Assembly (NCBI RefSeq): GCF_002086815.1
Contig: NZ_MVID01000010.1
Span: 62,001 to 126,000, forward strand
From: Mycolicibacterium parafortuitum
GTDB lineage: Bacteria; Actinomycetota; Actinomycetes; Mycobacteriales; Mycobacteriaceae
Length of the DNA: 64,000 nt
Direction of reading: 5' to 3'
The notes under the pieces were generated by a model. The model ran no database searches and was not told the origin of the DNA. It saw nothing but the letters and a program-made list of their open reading frames with translations. Positions within the stretch are counted from its first letter, which is position 1. Each line of letters begins with the position of its first letter. The position numbers and the translations under genes were made by a program. Below, piece by piece: positions 31,159 through 39,021 of the stretch.

Positions 31159-32532
31159 CTAGCTCGCGGCTTTCTCCGAGTCCTGGACCGAGGCCGCGAT
31201 CTCCTCGAGTTCCTCGATGCGTATTCGCGCGTAGGCCTGCTGTTCGGTGATGGTCAGCTGGCCGCGCTTGGTGGACAGGAATGTGACCGTCCACGACAGC
31301 AGCGTGACGAGCTTGGTCTTGAAGCCGACCAGGTACACCAGATGCAGCACCAGCCACGACAGCCACGCGATGAATCCGCCGAACTCCAGTGGCCCGATCT
31401 TGGCGACAGCGCTGAACCGCGACACCGTGGCCATCGAGCCCTTGTCGAAGTACTTGAACGGTTCCCGCTCCTCGGGGTCGGCGCCCTTGAGCCCGGCGGC
31501 GATCGCCTTCGCGGCGTAGCGGCCACCCTGGATCGCACCCTGCGCCATCCCCGGCACACCTTCGACGGCCGCCATGTCGCCGACCACGAAGACATTGGGG
31601 TGACCCGGAATCGACAGGTCCGGAAGGACTTTCACGCGTCCGGCGCGATCGAGCTCGACGCCGGACTGATCGGCGAGGTCCCGGCCGAGCGGGCTGGCCG
31701 AAACACCGGCCGACCACACCTTGCACGCGGCTTCGATGCGCCGCATCGTGCCGTCGGGGTCCTTGACCGTGATGCCGTTGCGGTCGACGTCGGTGACCAT
31801 GGCGTTGAGCTGGATCTCCACGCCCATCTTCTCCAGCCGGTCCTGCGCCTTCTTGCCGAGCTTCTCACCCATCGGCGGCAGCACCGCAGGCGCCGCGTCG
31901 AGCAGGATCACGCGTGCCTTCGTCGAATCGATATGGCGGAACGCACCTTTGAGGGTGTGGTCGGCCAATTCGGCGATCTGCCCGGCCATTTCGACACCGG
32001 TCGGCCCCGCGCCGACGACGACGAAGGTGAGCAGCTTCTCGCGGCGGGCCGGGTCGCTGGACCGCTCCGCCTGTTCGAAAGCGCCCAGGATCCGGCCGCG
32101 CAGCTCGAGGGCGTCGTCGATGGACTTCATGCCGGGAGCCCATTCGGCGAAGTGGTCGTTTCCGAAGTACGACTGGCCCGCGCCGGCAGCCACGATCAGG
32201 CTGTCGAACGGGGTGATGTAGGTGTGGCCCAGCAGCTCCGAGCGAACCGTCTTGGTCTCCAGGTCGATCCGCGTCACGTCGCCGAGGAGCACCTGCGCGT
32301 TCTTCTGCTTGCGCAGGATCACCCGGGTCGCCGGCGCGATCTCGCCTTCGGAGATGATGCCGGTCGCGACCTGGTAGAGCAGCGGCTGGAACAGGTGGTG
32401 GGTGGTGCGCGCGATCATCTTGATGTCGACGTCGGCGTGCTTCAGTGCCTTGGCGGCGGTCAATCCACCGAAACCCGATCCGATGATGACCACCTTGTGG
32501 CGATCGCTTGGAGTGGCTCCCGGATGGCTCAT
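31159..32532 (-). CDS. ndh: Type II NADH dehydrogenase
   Basis: The 457-residue protein has the FAD motif VVIIGSGFGGLTAAKAL, a second NADH motif VVVGAGPTGVEMAGQIAEL, and the VFVVGDMAAVEGVPGMAQGAIQGG segment of NDH-2. The C-terminal part is amphipathic or hydrophobic (LEFGGFIAWLSWLVLHLVYLVGF), as needed for membrane association. It passes electrons from NADH to menaquinone without proton pumping. Position next to the urease operon equals M. tuberculosis ndh (Rv1854c). Confidence 0.95.
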   Translation of the reverse strand: MSHPGATPSDRHKVVIIGSGFGGLTAAKALKHADVDIKMIARTTHHLFQPLLYQVATGIISEGEIAPATRVILRKQKNAQVLLGDVTRIDLETKTVRSELLGHTYITPFDSLIVAAGAGQSYFGNDHFAEWAPGMKSIDDALELRGRILGAFEQAERSSDPARREKLLTFVVVGAGPTGVEMAGQIAELADHTLKGAFRHIDSTKARVILLDAAPAVLPPMGEKLGKKAQDRLEKMGVEIQLNAMVTDVDRNGITVKDPDGTMRRIEAACKVWSAGVSASPLGRDLADQSGVELDRAGRVKVLPDLSIPGHPNVFVVGDMAAVEGVPGMAQGAIQGGRYAAKAIAAGLKGADPEEREPFKYFDKGSMATVSRFSAVAKIGPLEFGGFIAWLSWLVLHLVYLVGFKTKLVTLLSWTVTFLSTKRGQLTITEQQAYARIRIEELEEIAASVQDSEKAAS

Positions 32533-32627
32533 TGGAACTCCTTGTCGAGGTCCTGGGGAACAGACCTACTTCGGGTGTTTCTTACCCACTCAGGACAACG
32601 AAAATCCTAGTCGCTGCGCTTCCTGTC

Positions 32628-32648
32628 GGTGCGGTGACGTCCCGCACC
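32628..32648 (-). terminator. Hairpin downstream of the LLM oxidoreductase gene
   Basis: Perfect arms GGTGCGG and CCGCACC are separated by 7 bases. The hairpin is about 30 bases past the stop codon at 32678 and upstream of the ndh start, so it probably ends the LLM/SDR transcript. Confidence 0.4.
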
Positions 32649-32677
32649 ACCGCCGATATTCGTATCCGTTCCCGACG

Positions 32678-33607
32678 TTACGCGGTGACCAGCGGTTTCA
32701 GTGCCTCTCCGAGTGCCGTGATCTGACCGGGCTGGTAGCCGAGCGTCTGTGTCGGCACAAACACGATGACGCCGCCGACGCCGGCGTCGAGCACCTTGGT
32801 TTTGATCTGTTCGGCGACCTGCTCGGGGGTGCCCGCGACCATCCGCTGCCGGAAATCCTCGGGGATCGCATCCGGGGTCACCCCGTCGCCGACGAGGGCG
32901 CCGACCAGCATGCTGGTCTCCAGCGTCGACGGATCACGGTCGATCTTCTCGCAGGCCTGCCTGACCACGTCCATCTTGCGGGACAGCTCGTCGAAGCCGG
33001 CGATGACGTTGAGGTGGTCGAAGTGCCGCGCGGCCAGCGGGATGGTCTTCTTCTCGCCACTGCCGCCGATCATCAACGGAATGTGTTCGCGGAAGCGGGG
33101 ATTGGCCATCGCCTCCTGCACGCGGTAGTAGCGGCCGGTGAACGTCGGCTTCTCGCCCTTGATCATCGGCACGATGATCTGCAGTGCCTCGTCGAGCTTG
33201 TTGAAGCGGTCGGTGAAGGTGCCGAACTCGTAACCGAGTTGGTCGTGCTCGAGTTCGAACCAACCGGTGCCGATGCCCAGGATCGCGCGTCCGGCGCTGA
33301 TGACGTCGAGCGTGGTGATGTTCTTGGCCAGCAGGGTGGGATTCCGGTAGGTGTTCCCGGTGACCAGGGTGCCCAGCTGCACGTTGTCGGTGGCGTTGGC
33401 CAATGCGCCGAGCGCGGTGTACGCCTCCAGCATCGGCTCGTCGGGCGTCCCGATGCCGGGCAGTTGGTAGAAGTGGTCCATCAGGAACACCGCGTCGAAG
33501 CCCGAGGTGTCGGCCTCGTGCGCCTGTTTGACGACGGTGGGGAAGAGGTCGGCGACCCCGGTGCCGTACGAGAAGTTGTTGATCTGGAGTCCGAGTCGAA
33601 TGCTCAC
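32678..33607 (-). CDS. LLM class F420-dependent oxidoreductase (Rv1855c-like)
   Basis: The 309-residue product has the luciferase-like TIM-barrel pattern (LQINNFSYG, AVFLMDHFYQLPG, NVQLGTLVTGNTYRNPTLLAKNITTLDVISAGRAILGIGTGW). GIGTGW and the conserved RF..LDEALQI segment fit the F420-binding subgroup. The substrate is unknown. It starts at a GTG (33607), 75 bases after the SDR stop, as in the Rv1855c-Rv1856c pair. Confidence 0.88.
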   Translation of the reverse strand: MSIRLGLQINNFSYGTGVADLFPTVVKQAHEADTSGFDAVFLMDHFYQLPGIGTPDEPMLEAYTALGALANATDNVQLGTLVTGNTYRNPTLLAKNITTLDVISAGRAILGIGTGWFELEHDQLGYEFGTFTDRFNKLDEALQIIVPMIKGEKPTFTGRYYRVQEAMANPRFREHIPLMIGGSGEKKTIPLAARHFDHLNVIAGFDELSRKMDVVRQACEKIDRDPSTLETSMLVGALVGDGVTPDAIPEDFRQRMVAGTPEQVAEQIKTKVLDAGVGGVIVFVPTQTLGYQPGQITALGEALKPLVTA

Positions 33608-33682
33608 ACCCTCGACCCTAGGCAGGTCGGGCCGGACGCCGTCGGCCGTTTCACTCGGCGCGAAGCGCGGAATAAATCCCCG

Positions 33683-34354
33683 CTAGCCGAAGTTCGCCAA
33701 CGCTCCGTGGCTGACGTGCAACGTCTGGCCGGTGATGTGCCGGGCGGCCGGCGTGGTCAGGAACAGCGACAGCCGTGAGATCTCGGCGCTGACCGACGAC
33801 GGGGTGCTGGACAGTCCCTCGTAGCCGCGCTCGAAGCCGCGGCCCACCGCGACCGCGTTGATGGTGATCCCGCGGATGCCGAAGTGGTTGGCCTGACCGG
33901 CGGTCCAGTCCGACACGGCCGCCTTGACCGCCGATGCGGCCCCGCCCTCGCTCGGCGGATCGGGGATCACCGTGATGATCGAGCCGCCCGAGCGCATGTG
34001 GTCGCCGAGCACCTGGACCGTCAGCACCGGCGACACCAGGCCGGCGTCGAACAGCGCGCGCCACTCGGCGGCGTGGTCGTCGAGCGTGTAGGTGCGGGGA
34101 TCGCCGCCGGTCCATGCCGGCGCGGGCACGTTGACGATGGTGTCGAGGTGGGCGGGCACCTGGCCGTGCAGCGCTGCGACCGAACCCGGATCGGCGCTGT
34201 CGAACACGAACACATCGGTGTCGAGCTCTTTGGCCAGGACCTCGAGCTCGTCGCGCCTGCGGCCACTGACGTAGACCTTGTGCCCGGCGTCGTGGAAGCT
34301 CTGTGCGATCGTGCGTCCCAGATCGGTGTCGCATCCTGTGACAAGCACGTCCAT
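33683..34354 (-). CDS. SDR family oxidoreductase (Rv1856c-like)
   Basis: The 223-residue protein is SDR-like but atypical. The N-terminal cofactor motif is DVLVTGCDTDLGRTIAQSF rather than TGxxxGxG. The usual YxxxK is not obvious; KAAVSDWTAGQANHFGIRGITINAV occupies the equivalent region. It may therefore have a non-classical active site or a binding role. It is upstream of the LLM oxidoreductase on the same strand. A palindrome TACTGGACAGTA at 34407-34418 is about 50 bases upstream of the ATG. Confidence 0.78.
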   Translation of the reverse strand: MDVLVTGCDTDLGRTIAQSFHDAGHKVYVSGRRRDELEVLAKELDTDVFVFDSADPGSVAALHGQVPAHLDTIVNVPAPAWTGGDPRTYTLDDHAAEWRALFDAGLVSPVLTVQVLGDHMRSGGSIITVIPDPPSEGGAASAVKAAVSDWTAGQANHFGIRGITINAVAVGRGFERGYEGLSSTPSSVSAEISRLSLFLTTPAARHITGQTLHVSHGALANFG

Positions 34355-34677
34355 TCCGAGCCCCTCCTGTTGCGTTCGACGCTGAACCAGCGAGTGCCGA
34401 TTATGTTACTGGACAGTAGCTAGATCAGAAACCCGGCTCGCGCTCGCCGCCGATGCCGTAACGGTGGCGCGGCGGCGGCCGAAAAACAGCCAAGACGTCA
34501 CAATCGGATCACCGCGAGCAGTTCACCACCCACGCGGCGCGCGGGTGGTGAGTCGTGTCAGCAAACTGACTGAATGGCTTTGATCAGCTGTAACTGTCGC
34601 AGTGGCAATATAACGATTCGGCACAATTTGACCACCCCGCACTTGCGTCACGGCTGCAACACGGTAGTTTCTTCCCC
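34355..34677. other. Divergent intergenic region between the SDR and apa genes
   Basis: About 320 bases with no gene. It holds a 12-base palindrome TACTGGACAGTA (34407-34418), a hairpin CACCACCC/GGGTGGTG (34524-34550) and AT-richer sequence before apa that presumably includes its promoter. In M. tuberculosis the molybdate genes modABC lie between these neighbours; they are absent here. Confidence 0.6.
34407..34418. promoter_or_regulatory. Palindrome TACTGGACAGTA upstream of the SDR gene
   Basis: A perfect 12-base palindrome of the kind bound by TetR-family dimers lies about 53 bases upstream of the SDR ATG at 34354. No regulator gene is adjacent, so this is only a candidate operator. Confidence 0.3.
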
Positions 34678-35736
34678 ATGGATCAGCCGGATGTGTCTTC
34701 TCGCCGCCGCAACGGCGCGCCGACGTCGTTTCGACGTTCAGTTCTGACGGGAGCCACGACCGCCGCACTGGCGGCGGCGTTGACGCTGCCCGCTGTCGCG
34801 CACGCTCAGCCAGCGCCGACGCCTGCCCCGGCGCCCGCCCCTCCGGCGGTCGACGCGCCTCAGGCTCCGCCTCCCGTCGATCCGAATGCGCCCGCGGCCA
34901 CCGCTGCCCCGGCGGACCCGAATGCCCCGGCGCCGGCCCCGGCGCCGGCCGACCCGAATGCTCCGGCTCCGGCGCCCGCCGACCCGAATGCTCCGGCGCC
35001 CGCGGACCCGAACGCCGACCCCAACGCTCCTGTCGCGCCTGCGCCGGAGCCCGGTCGCGTCGACAACTCCGCCGGCGGGTTCAGCTACGTGGTCCCCGCC
35101 GGGTGGAAGGTCTCGGACGCCACCCAGCTGTCCTACGGTCAGGCGCTGCTGTCGAAGCTTCCGCCGGAGGGTTCGCCCCCGGACGCGCAGCCGCCGAACG
35201 ACACGAGCGTGCTGCTCGGCCGGCTCGATCTGAAACTCTTCGCCGGCGCGGAGAGCGACAACACGAAGGCCGCGCAGCGGCTCGCCTCCGACATGGGCGA
35301 GTTCTTCATGCCGTTCCCCGGCACGCGGGTCAACCAGCAGGTCGTCCCGCTGGAGAACAACGGTGTCGCGTCGTACTACGAGGTGAAATTCACCGACACG
35401 AACAAGCCCAACGGTCAGATCTGGGCCGGTGTGGTCGGCACGCCGGTGGCTCCCGGCACGCCGCGGGGTCAGCGCACCCCGGAACGGTGGTTCGTGGTGT
35501 GGCTCGGTACGGCCACCAACCCGGTGCCGCAGGCCGAGGCTGTGACGCTGGCCAACTCCATCCGGCCGTGGGCTCCGCCCCCGCCGCCCCCTCCGGCGGA
35601 TCCGAACGCGCCGCTGCCGCCGGCTGACCCGAACGCGCCGCCGGCCGACCCGAACGCTCCGGCGCCGCGGCCCGCGGTCGGTGTCCCGGTTCCGGTCGAC
35701 CCGAACACCGCTCCAGGGATGCTGCCTCCCGCGTGA
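34678..35736 (+). CDS. apa: Alanine and proline rich secreted glycoprotein Apa (fibronectin attachment protein)
   Basis: The 352-residue protein has a signal peptide (hydrophobic about 23-44, cleavage near AHAQP). Pro/Ala/Asn-rich repeats (ADPNAPAP) lie on both sides of a central globular domain ([26 protein letters not shown] to [23 protein letters not shown]). This is the architecture of Apa/MPT32/FAP (Rv1860), a secreted and O-mannosylated adhesin; the DPNAP repeats contain Pro/Ala near rare Thr residues. Repeat number varies between species. It is followed by the Rv1861-like gene, as in M. tuberculosis. Confidence 0.93.
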   Translation: MDQPDVSSRRRNGAPTSFRRSVLTGATTAALAAALTLPAVAHAQPAPTPAPAPAPPAVDAPQAPPPVDPNAPAATAAPADPNAPAPAPAPADPNAPAPAPADPNAPAPADPNADPNAPVAPAPEPGRVDNSAGGFSYVVPAGWKVSDATQLSYGQALLSKLPPEGSPPDAQPPNDTSVLLGRLDLKLFAGAESDNTKAAQRLASDMGEFFMPFPGTRVNQQVVPLENNGVASYYEVKFTDTNKPNGQIWAGVVGTPVAPGTPRGQRTPERWFVVWLGTATNPVPQAEAVTLANSIRPWAPPPPPPPADPNAPLPPADPNAPPADPNAPAPRPAVGVPVPVDPNTAPGMLPPA

Positions 35737-35855
35737 TCGTGTCCGATTCGGCGACCGTTGGTAGGACCGAATCGTTATCGACAAGCGGTATACCTGCACC
35801 ATGGGCCCGGATGCGACCGCACCTGGGCTGGGCTGGCGACAGGTAGGAGACCGAG

Positions 35856-36158
35856 ATGGACATGGTTGCGGCTAGTGAGATCCTGGCCCGGTCGACGACG
35901 CTGACCAGCGTCGGCTGGATCGGCTACATCATCATCGGCGCGATCGCGGGCTGGATCGCGGGCAAGATCGTGAAGGGGTCTGGCTCGGGCATCCTGATGA
36001 ACATCGTCATCGGCATCGTCGGTGCGCTGATCGGTGGCTTCCTGCTGAGCTTCTTCGTCGACACCGCGGGCGGCGGCTGGTGGTTCACGCTGTTCACCGC
36101 GATCCTCGGCTCGGTGATCCTGCTCTGGATCGTCGGTAAGGTGCAGGCGAGATCCTGA
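35856..36158 (+). CDS. GlsB/YeaQ/YmgE family small membrane protein (Rv1861-like)
   Basis: The 100-residue protein has three hydrophobic segments with the transglycosylase-associated (YmgE) pattern. These are [43 protein letters not shown] and then a C-terminal helix [17 protein letters not shown]. Members are stress-induced inner-membrane proteins of unclear function. A good GAGACCGAG-type ribosome-binding site precedes ATG 35856. It is 8 bases from the adhA start and probably co-transcribed with it. Confidence 0.85.
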   Translation: MDMVAASEILARSTTLTSVGWIGYIIIGAIAGWIAGKIVKGSGSGILMNIVIGIVGALIGGFLLSFFVDTAGGGWWFTLFTAILGSVILLWIVGKVQARS

Positions 36159-36166
36159 GCCCCGCG

Positions 36167-37165
36167 ATGCGGGCATGGCAGGTCCGCAGGCCCGGGCCGG
36201 TCGCGACGGCGCCGCTGGTGCAGGTCACGGCGCCGGTGCCCGAACCCGGGCCGGGGGAGTTGCTGGTCGCGGTGCAGGCGTGCGGCGTGTGCCGCACCGA
36301 TCTGCACGTCGCCGAGGGTGATCTGCCGGTGCACCGGCACGATGTAGTCCCCGGGCACGAAGTCGTCGGGGAAATCACGCGCGTCGGCGACGGCGTCGAC
36401 GCATTCGCCGTCGGTGACCGGGTCGGTATCGCGTGGCTGCGGCACACCTGCGGCGTCTGCCGGTACTGCGTGCGCGGCCACGAGAACCTCTGCCCGGATT
36501 CCCGCTACACCGGATGGGACGCCGACGGCGGCTACGCCGAATTCGCGACGGTTCCCGCAGCGTTCGCGCTGCCGCTGCCGGCTGGTTACTCCGACGCCGA
36601 GCTCGCGCCGCTGCTGTGCGCGGGGATCATCGGATACCGGGCTCTGCTGCGTGCCGACGTGCCACCCGGTGGCCGGCTCGGGATCTACGGGTTCGGCGGC
36701 AGCGCCCACCTGACCGCGCAGGTGGCGCTGGCCTCGGGTGCCGAGGTGCACGTGATGACGCGCGGTGAACGCGCTCGCGAGCTCGCACTGTCGCTGGGTG
36801 CCGCGTCGGCTCAGGGCGCCGCCGACCCACCGCCGGTGCCGCTGGATTCGGCCATCCTGTTCGCGCCGGTCGGCGACCTGGTCCTCCCGGCCCTGGAGGC
36901 GCTGGACCGGGGCGGCACCCTCGCGGTCGCCGGGATCCATCTCAGCGACATCCCGGTGCTGAACTACCAACGTCATCTGTTCCAGGAGCGGCAACTTCGT
37001 TCGGTCACGTCGAACACCCGCGCCGACGCACATGCTTTCCTGCGGTTCGCGGGCGAGCGCCGCTTGCAGGTCACCACGGCGCGCTATCCGCTCGACCGCG
37101 CCGACGACGCGTTGAGTGACCTCAGCGCCGGCCGCATCGCCGGTGCCGGGGTGCTGATCGTCTGA
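36167..37165 (+). CDS. adhA: Zinc-dependent alcohol dehydrogenase
   Basis: The 332-residue medium-chain dehydrogenase has the catalytic zinc Cys in [14 protein letters not shown], the GHEVVGEI motif, a structural zinc lobe ([18 protein letters not shown], four Cys) and the Rossmann motif [10 protein letters not shown]. It oxidises primary alcohols or reduces aldehydes. Position after the Rv1861-like gene equals M. tuberculosis adhA (Rv1862). Confidence 0.92.
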   Translation: MRAWQVRRPGPVATAPLVQVTAPVPEPGPGELLVAVQACGVCRTDLHVAEGDLPVHRHDVVPGHEVVGEITRVGDGVDAFAVGDRVGIAWLRHTCGVCRYCVRGHENLCPDSRYTGWDADGGYAEFATVPAAFALPLPAGYSDAELAPLLCAGIIGYRALLRADVPPGGRLGIYGFGGSAHLTAQVALASGAEVHVMTRGERARELALSLGAASAQGAADPPPVPLDSAILFAPVGDLVLPALEALDRGGTLAVAGIHLSDIPVLNYQRHLFQERQLRSVTSNTRADAHAFLRFAGERRLQVTTARYPLDRADDALSDLSAGRIAGAGVLIV

Positions 37166-37166
37166 G

Positions 37167-37577
37167 CTACAGCGCCGCCAGCGCCGCACCCAACCGGCCC
37201 GCCAGATCGCCGCGGCCGCCCCGGTAGAGCGGCCCGGAGCCGTCGGCGAGGACGAGGCGCAGTCGCGCGACACCACGGTCGCCGACCGGATGCGGCGCCA
37301 GCAGCCGCCCGACGATCCGCTCGATCAGGCCCTCGGCCGCGACGACGTTCGCGACGTCGACCGGGATCCGCGATGCCGAGGTGCCTTGGCGTGCGTCGCG
37401 CACACAGCGGCGCAGGGTGCCCGCGATCGCCATCCGCTCGGCCGGCGAGGTGAGCCGGGCGCGGTGGGCTGCCAGCGGGCTCCCCGGTTCGGGTGCGACG
37501 CCCACCGAGAGTTGCCGGTCGTAGATCCCGGCGCGCAGCCGGGCGTCGAAACGGGCGAACAGCATCATCAGCTCCAT
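37167..37577 (-). CDS. Conserved hypothetical protein
   Basis: The 136-residue basic protein (MELMMLFARFDARLRAGIYDRQLSVGVAPEPGSPLAAHRARLTSP) has no signal peptide, membrane helix or motif I recognise. It converges on adhA with one base between stops. It is divergent from the CGNR gene, sharing an 80-base region that contains overlapping palindromes (37604-37640), so the two genes may be co-regulated. Confidence 0.6.
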   Translation of the reverse strand: MELMMLFARFDARLRAGIYDRQLSVGVAPEPGSPLAAHRARLTSPAERMAIAGTLRRCVRDARQGTSASRIPVDVANVVAAEGLIERIVGRLLAPHPVGDRGVARLRLVLADGSGPLYRGGRGDLAGRLGAALAAL

Positions 37578-37603
37578 TCAATGACTGCCGAACAGCGTAT
37601 GCC

Positions 37604-37640
37604 GGTCATGCATGACCAGTCAATACCTTTTGATGGTCAT
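37604..37640. promoter_or_regulatory. Overlapping palindromic operator between the hypothetical and CGNR genes
   Basis: GGTCATGCATGACC (37604-37617) is a perfect 14-base palindrome. Its right half ATGACCA (37612-37618) pairs again with TGGTCAT (37634-37640), giving three copies of the same half-site about 20 bases upstream of the CGNR start. This layout suggests a dimeric regulator, possibly the CGNR protein itself. Confidence 0.5.
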
Positions 37641-37658
37641 CGGTGCTAGCCTGGAGGT

Positions 37659-38288
37659 GTGACGGTGCACTGGCCCGGCGACGACGAGGGCAAACCCGCC
37701 CCGGGGCCGTTGCGGCGCGTCCAGGAGCTGGTCAACACCGTCGAACGTCCCGACGGGGCCGACCGCCTCGCCGATCCCGCCGATGCGCGCCCGTGGCTGG
37801 TCGGCCACGGGCTGCTCGGTCCGTCCGCCGGCCTGACACCGTCGGATCTGGCCCTGGTCGCGGAGGCCCGGGAGGCGCTGCGCGCGATGTTGGTACACAA
37901 CGGCGGCGGAACGGAACCGGCGCCGGAGACGCTGGCGCCGCTGGCCCGCATCGCCGCGGCGGCGACGGTCCGTCCCACGATCTGCCCGGACGGATCGGTG
38001 GAGATGACCGTCGACGGTGACGACGTCGCGAGCCGGCTCGCGGCCCTGCTGATCACCGTGCGCGACGCGCAGCGTGACGGCACCTGGTCGCGGCTCAAGG
38101 CGTGCCGCAGCGACGAATGCCGGTGGGCGTTCTACGACACGTCACGCAACCGCGGCGGCACCTGGTGCGATATGGGAGCGTGCGGCAACAAGTTCAAGAA
38201 CCGGGAGTTCCGGGCGCGCAAGCGGGCGGCGAAAGCCGTCAGGACAGATGCCACACCAGCGCGGCCGCCAGCGCACCGAGCCCGTTGA
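37659..38288 (+). CDS. CGNR zinc finger / ABATE domain protein
   Basis: The 209-residue protein has an N-terminal ABATE-like region (VQELVNTVERPDGADRLADP) and a C-terminal zinc finger. In CRSDECRWAFYDTSRN...WCDMGACGNKFKNREFR the four cysteines and the CGNK variant of CGNR are visible. Such proteins are presumed stress-linked transcription factors. The GTG start at 37659 follows a GGAGG sequence closely. Its last 50 bases overlap the convergent CPBP protease gene. Confidence 0.82.
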   Translation: MTVHWPGDDEGKPAPGPLRRVQELVNTVERPDGADRLADPADARPWLVGHGLLGPSAGLTPSDLALVAEAREALRAMLVHNGGGTEPAPETLAPLARIAAAATVRPTICPDGSVEMTVDGDDVASRLAALLITVRDAQRDGTWSRLKACRSDECRWAFYDTSRNRGGTWCDMGACGNKFKNREFRARKRAAKAVRTDATPARPPAHRAR

Positions 38289-39000
38289 GCGACCAGTGCA
38301 GCGCGATCGGCGCGATCAGGCTGCCGCTGCGGCGGCGCAGCCACGAGAACACGAACCCGGCCGCAGCGGTCGCGATCACCGCGCCGACCACGCCGGCCAC
38401 CATGCCGAACACTCCGCCGCCGAGGATCTTGGTGAAGCCGACATTGCTGGCCGTCAGCCCCAGTGAGGTCGCGATGTGCCACAGCCCGAACAGCAGTGAT
38501 CCCGCCGCCGCGACGCCGCGCCAGCCCCACGCCCGGTCCAGCGCGCCGTGCAGCACCCCGCGGAACGCGAGCTCCTCGGGGATCACGGTCTGCAGCGGGA
38601 TGATGATCATCGACGCGACCAGCGCGCCGGACAGCGTCGCGTAGTTGTTGTTCAGGAACATCGGCCGCGTCCACGGCAGCAGCGCGCCGACCGCGATGAC
38701 GGTGCCCACCAACGCGACCGCGCCCAGCGCGTAACCGGCGCCCGATTTCCAGTGCTCCCGACCCAGGCCGAGCTCGGACCAGCCGAGACCGCGCGAGCGC
38801 ACCAGGAACACCAGGCCGACGGCGGCGGCCGGGATCACGGCGACGTTGGCCCACGGCGTGGTGAAGTGCGCGAGCAGATTCGACAGCGCCAGGACGACGA
38901 CGACGATCGCGATGTCGACATAGATCCGGAAATGGTGCAGCGCGGACAGTTGGGCCAGCACGGGATGCGGCTCTACGGCAGCGGCGGCGACGTCAGACAT
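38239..39000 (-). CDS. CPBP family intramembrane glutamic endopeptidase (Rv1863c-like)
   Basis: The 253-residue membrane protein has about eight hydrophobic helices and the CPBP/Abi motifs: VIPEELAFRGVLHGAL (EExxxR) and FGLWHIATS (FxxxH type). Family members process prenylated or other membrane peptides, or act in stress and bacteriocin immunity. M. tuberculosis Rv1863c holds the same place after adhA. Its 3' end overlaps the CGNR gene by 50 bases. Confidence 0.85.
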   Translation of the reverse strand: MSDVAAAAVEPHPVLAQLSALHHFRIYVDIAIVVVVLALSNLLAHFTTPWANVAVIPAAAVGLVFLVRSRGLGWSELGLGREHWKSGAGYALGAVALVGTVIAVGALLPWTRPMFLNNNYATLSGALVASMIIIPLQTVIPEELAFRGVLHGALDRAWGWRGVAAAGSLLFGLWHIATSLGLTASNVGFTKILGGGVFGMVAGVVGAVIATAAAGFVFSWLRRRSGSLIAPIALHWSLNGLGALAAALVWHLS

Positions 39001-39021
39001 ATCCGGACCAGCGTACCCGGA

